A stretch of DNA of 64,000 nucleotides from Phycicoccus flavus. GTDB lineage: Bacteria; Actinomycetota; Actinomycetes; Actinomycetales; Dermatophilaceae. The stretch's first letter is position 1, and the number at the start of each line of letters is the position of its first letter. The stretch lies in contig NZ_SAYU02000005.1 in the NCBI RefSeq assembly GCF_004025965.2, forward strand, positions 1 through 64,000, read 5' to 3'. Under the pieces are notes generated by a model, which searched no databases, was not told where the DNA came from, and was given only the letters and a program-made list of their open reading frames with translations. Shown here one piece after another: positions 62,356 through 64,000 of the stretch. The translations under genes were made by a program, and so were the position numbers.

Positions 62356-63726
62356 TCAGTGGCCGCCGGTGAGGCGGGCGAGGAGGGGCGCCAGCCGGCT
62401 CGGGCGGCCGGTGCGGTCCTCCTCGCGGTCGGCCAGCCGGGCCAGCCGCAGCCCGGCGTTGACCCCCAGCCAGCGCAGCGGCTCGGGCTCCCACGACGGC
62501 GAGCGGTGGCCCACCCACGGCAGGTCCAGCAGCGGCGTCGACCGGTCGAGTACGAGGTCGGCCAGCGTCCGCCCGGCGAGGTTCGTCGCCGCCACCCCGT
62601 CCCCGACGTACCCACCGGCGCGGCCGGTACGGGTGGCGGGGTCCCAGACGACCGACGGGTGCCAGTCGCGGGGGATGGCCAGCGGCCCACCCCACGCGTG
62701 GGTGAAGGCCACGCCGTCCAGCGCCGGCAGCATGCGGGTGAGCGTGGTCCGCAGCGAGGCGAACACGGCCTCCTCGTGGTCGAACTCCGGCCGGACCGCC
62801 GAGCCCAGGTGGTACGGCGCGCCGCGTCCACCGAAGGCGATGCGGTCGTCGACGGTGCGCTGGCCGTAGACGACGAGGTGGCCGTGGTCGGTGAAGACCT
62901 CGCGTCCGGCGAGCCCGACGGCGTCCCACTGCGCGGCGGTCAGCGGCTCGGTGGCGACCATGAGCGAGTAGACGGGGACGACGGCCCGCTCGTGCCCCGG
63001 CAGCCGCGGGGTCCAGCCCTCGGTGGCGAGGACGACCGACCGGGCCGTCACCCGCCGGCCGTCGGCGAGCACGACGACGCCGTCCCCGGCCCGCCCCACC
63101 CGTACGCCCTCGGCGACGACCCCGCCGCGCCGGCGGACCGCCGCGGCCAGCCCGTCGGCGAGGTCCCGCGGCTGCACCCGGGCGCAGTGCGGCGTGAACG
63201 TCGCCCCCCGCGTCCCGGTGGCGGCCAGGCGCTCGCGGGCCTGCGCGGCGTCCAGCCAGACCGTGCCCTCGTCCCAGCGCTCGCCGGCGGCGACGGCCGC
63301 CCGGGCCCGGGCCTCCTGGGCCTCGCTGCGCGCCACGGCGAGCGTGCCGCCCTTGACGAACCCGCTGCCGAGGGACTCGGTCTCCTCGACCCGGCCGACC
63401 TCGTCGACGGTGTCCCGCAGCGCGGCCAGGTGCGCCCGGGTGGCCGCCGCGCCCGACCGGGCGGCGAGGACGTCCGGGGCCACCGGCCACAGGGCCGAGA
63501 CCCAGCCGCCGTTGCGGCCGCTGGCGCCGAACCCGACGTGCTCGGCCTCGAGGACGAGCACGCGGGCGTCCGGTCGTTCGCGCAGGACGTAGTACGCGGT
63601 CCAGAGCCCGGTGAACCCGCCCCCGACGACGGCGACGTCGACCGCCGCGGGCAGGTCCGGCGCGTCGCCGGGCCCGGGCGTCGCCCGGTCCTCCCACCAC
63701 AGCGGGGCGGTGCCGGTGGCGGCCAC
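62356..63726 (-). CDS. FAD-dependent amine oxidoreductase (DAO family)
   Basis: A 456-residue FAD enzyme of the D-amino acid oxidase/PuuB-like family. It has the dinucleotide-binding VDVAVVGGGFTGLWTAYYVLRERP, VLEAEHVGFGASGRNGGWVS and the C-terminal FAD contact YVGDGVAATNLAGRTLADLV. PuuB-like members oxidise gamma-glutamylputrescine or other amines. The neighbouring class III aminotransferase upstream on the same strand supports amine or polyamine breakdown. GTG start 3 bp from that gene's stop. Confidence 0.87.
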   Translation of the reverse strand: MAATGTAPLWWEDRATPGPGDAPDLPAAVDVAVVGGGFTGLWTAYYVLRERPDARVLVLEAEHVGFGASGRNGGWVSALWPVAPDVLAARSGAAATRAHLAALRDTVDEVGRVEETESLGSGFVKGGTLAVARSEAQEARARAAVAAGERWDEGTVWLDAAQARERLAATGTRGATFTPHCARVQPRDLADGLAAAVRRRGGVVAEGVRVGRAGDGVVVLADGRRVTARSVVLATEGWTPRLPGHERAVVPVYSLMVATEPLTAAQWDAVGLAGREVFTDHGHLVVYGQRTVDDRIAFGGRGAPYHLGSAVRPEFDHEEAVFASLRTTLTRMLPALDGVAFTHAWGGPLAIPRDWHPSVVWDPATRTGRAGGYVGDGVAATNLAGRTLADLVLDRSTPLLDLPWVGHRSPSWEPEPLRWLGVNAGLRLARLADREEDRTGRPSRLAPLLARLTGGH

Positions 63727-63729
63727 GCG

Positions 63730-64000
63730 TCAGAGGCGCTTCTCGGCCTCGACGATGACGCCGCGCAGCCGGGACTCGATGTCGTCGAACTGCTCCGGGC
63801 CCATCGTCAGCGGCGGGGCGAGCTGGATGACCGGGTCGCCGCGGTCGTCGGCGCGACAGTACAGCCCGGCCTCGAACAGGGCGCGGGAGAGGAAGCCGCG
63901 CAGCAGCCGCTCGCTCTCGTCCTCGTCGAACGTCTCGCGGGTGGCCTTGTCCTTGACGAGCTCGATCCCGTAGAAGTAGCCGGCCCCGCGGACGTCGCCG
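63730..64000 (-). CDS. Class III aminotransferase, C-terminal fragment
   Basis: The last 89 residues of a PLP aminotransferase that continues beyond the window edge. Recognisable are the family's C-terminal patterns GDVRGAGYFYGIELVKDK, LYCRADDRGDPVIQLAPPLTMGPEQFDDI and a closing helix. This is typical of the omega-aminotransferases (putrescine, GABA or diaminopelargonate type). The catalytic lysine is outside the window. It ends 3 bp before the FAD oxidoreductase start, so the two are likely one operon. Confidence 0.85.
   Translation of the reverse strand, partial: GDVRGAGYFYGIELVKDKATRETFDEDESERLLRGFLSRALFEAGLYCRADDRGDPVIQLAPPLTMGPEQFDDIESRLRGVIVEAEKRL

Overview
The window is about 64 kb of very GC-rich, densely coding DNA from an actinobacterium. 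Many genes use GTG starts, overlap by 4 bp (ATGA/GTGA), or appear leaderless. Its backbone is the conserved actinobacterial order amtB-glnK-glnD-ffh, rpsP-khpA-rimM-trmD-rplS-lepB-rnhB, yraN-yifB-dprA-xerC, rpsB-tsf and pyrH-frr-cdsA-rlmN. The content fits Micrococcales, perhaps an Intrasporangiaceae-like lineage, but that placement is an inference. No rRNA, tRNA, CRISPR array or transposase was seen.

Layout. 1-5.6 kb: ammonium transport and nitrogen signalling (amtB, glnK, glnD) and the SRP GTPase ffh. 5.6-6.03 kb: an array of about four imperfect 98-109 bp repeats. 6.1-15.7 kb: accessory genes (hydrolase, XRE regulator with SDR, ArsR-type regulator with MFS exporter, amidohydrolase, class A PBP, TauE-like exporter with a divergent Rrf2 regulator) and an 85 bp inverted repeat. 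15.8-22.3 kb: translation and secretion genes, including a TrmD-GNAT fusion and a signal-peptidase-like protein without the catalytic serine next to true LepB. 22.3-35.2 kb: gabD-like ALDH, yraN-yifB-dprA-xerC, a long disordered membrane protein, an M23 protein, an aminotransferase, an MFS exporter, and rpsB-tsf.

35.2-54.4 kb is the highlight. A biosynthetic island separates tsf from pyrH, genes that are usually adjacent or close. It encodes two almost identical 28-residue precursor peptides ending in SFQSTSC and a class III lanthipeptide synthetase (LanKC) without zinc ligands. It also encodes an HFCD flavoprotein (predicted C-terminal Cys decarboxylase), a GNAT acyltransferase, a tricorn-like S41 protease, a MacB-type ABC exporter, an MFS exporter and a GAP-family membrane protein. 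A NarL-type two-component system lies at the far end. The S-x-x-S-x-x-C terminus plus the decarboxylase predicts an avionin ring as in lipolanthines and goadvionins. Upstream in the same operon are an adenylation-ALDH fusion, a lone beta-ketoacyl synthase and a divergent ThDP enzyme, a combination I do not recognise from described lipolanthine clusters. They may make an unusual acyl cap that the GNAT attaches to the peptide.

54.5-64 kb: pyrH-frr-cdsA, three tandem paralogues of an unrecognised family (two sharing a 5' leader hairpin), rlmN, a LOG-family protein, and an FAD amine oxidoreductase beside a class III aminotransferase that runs off the window.
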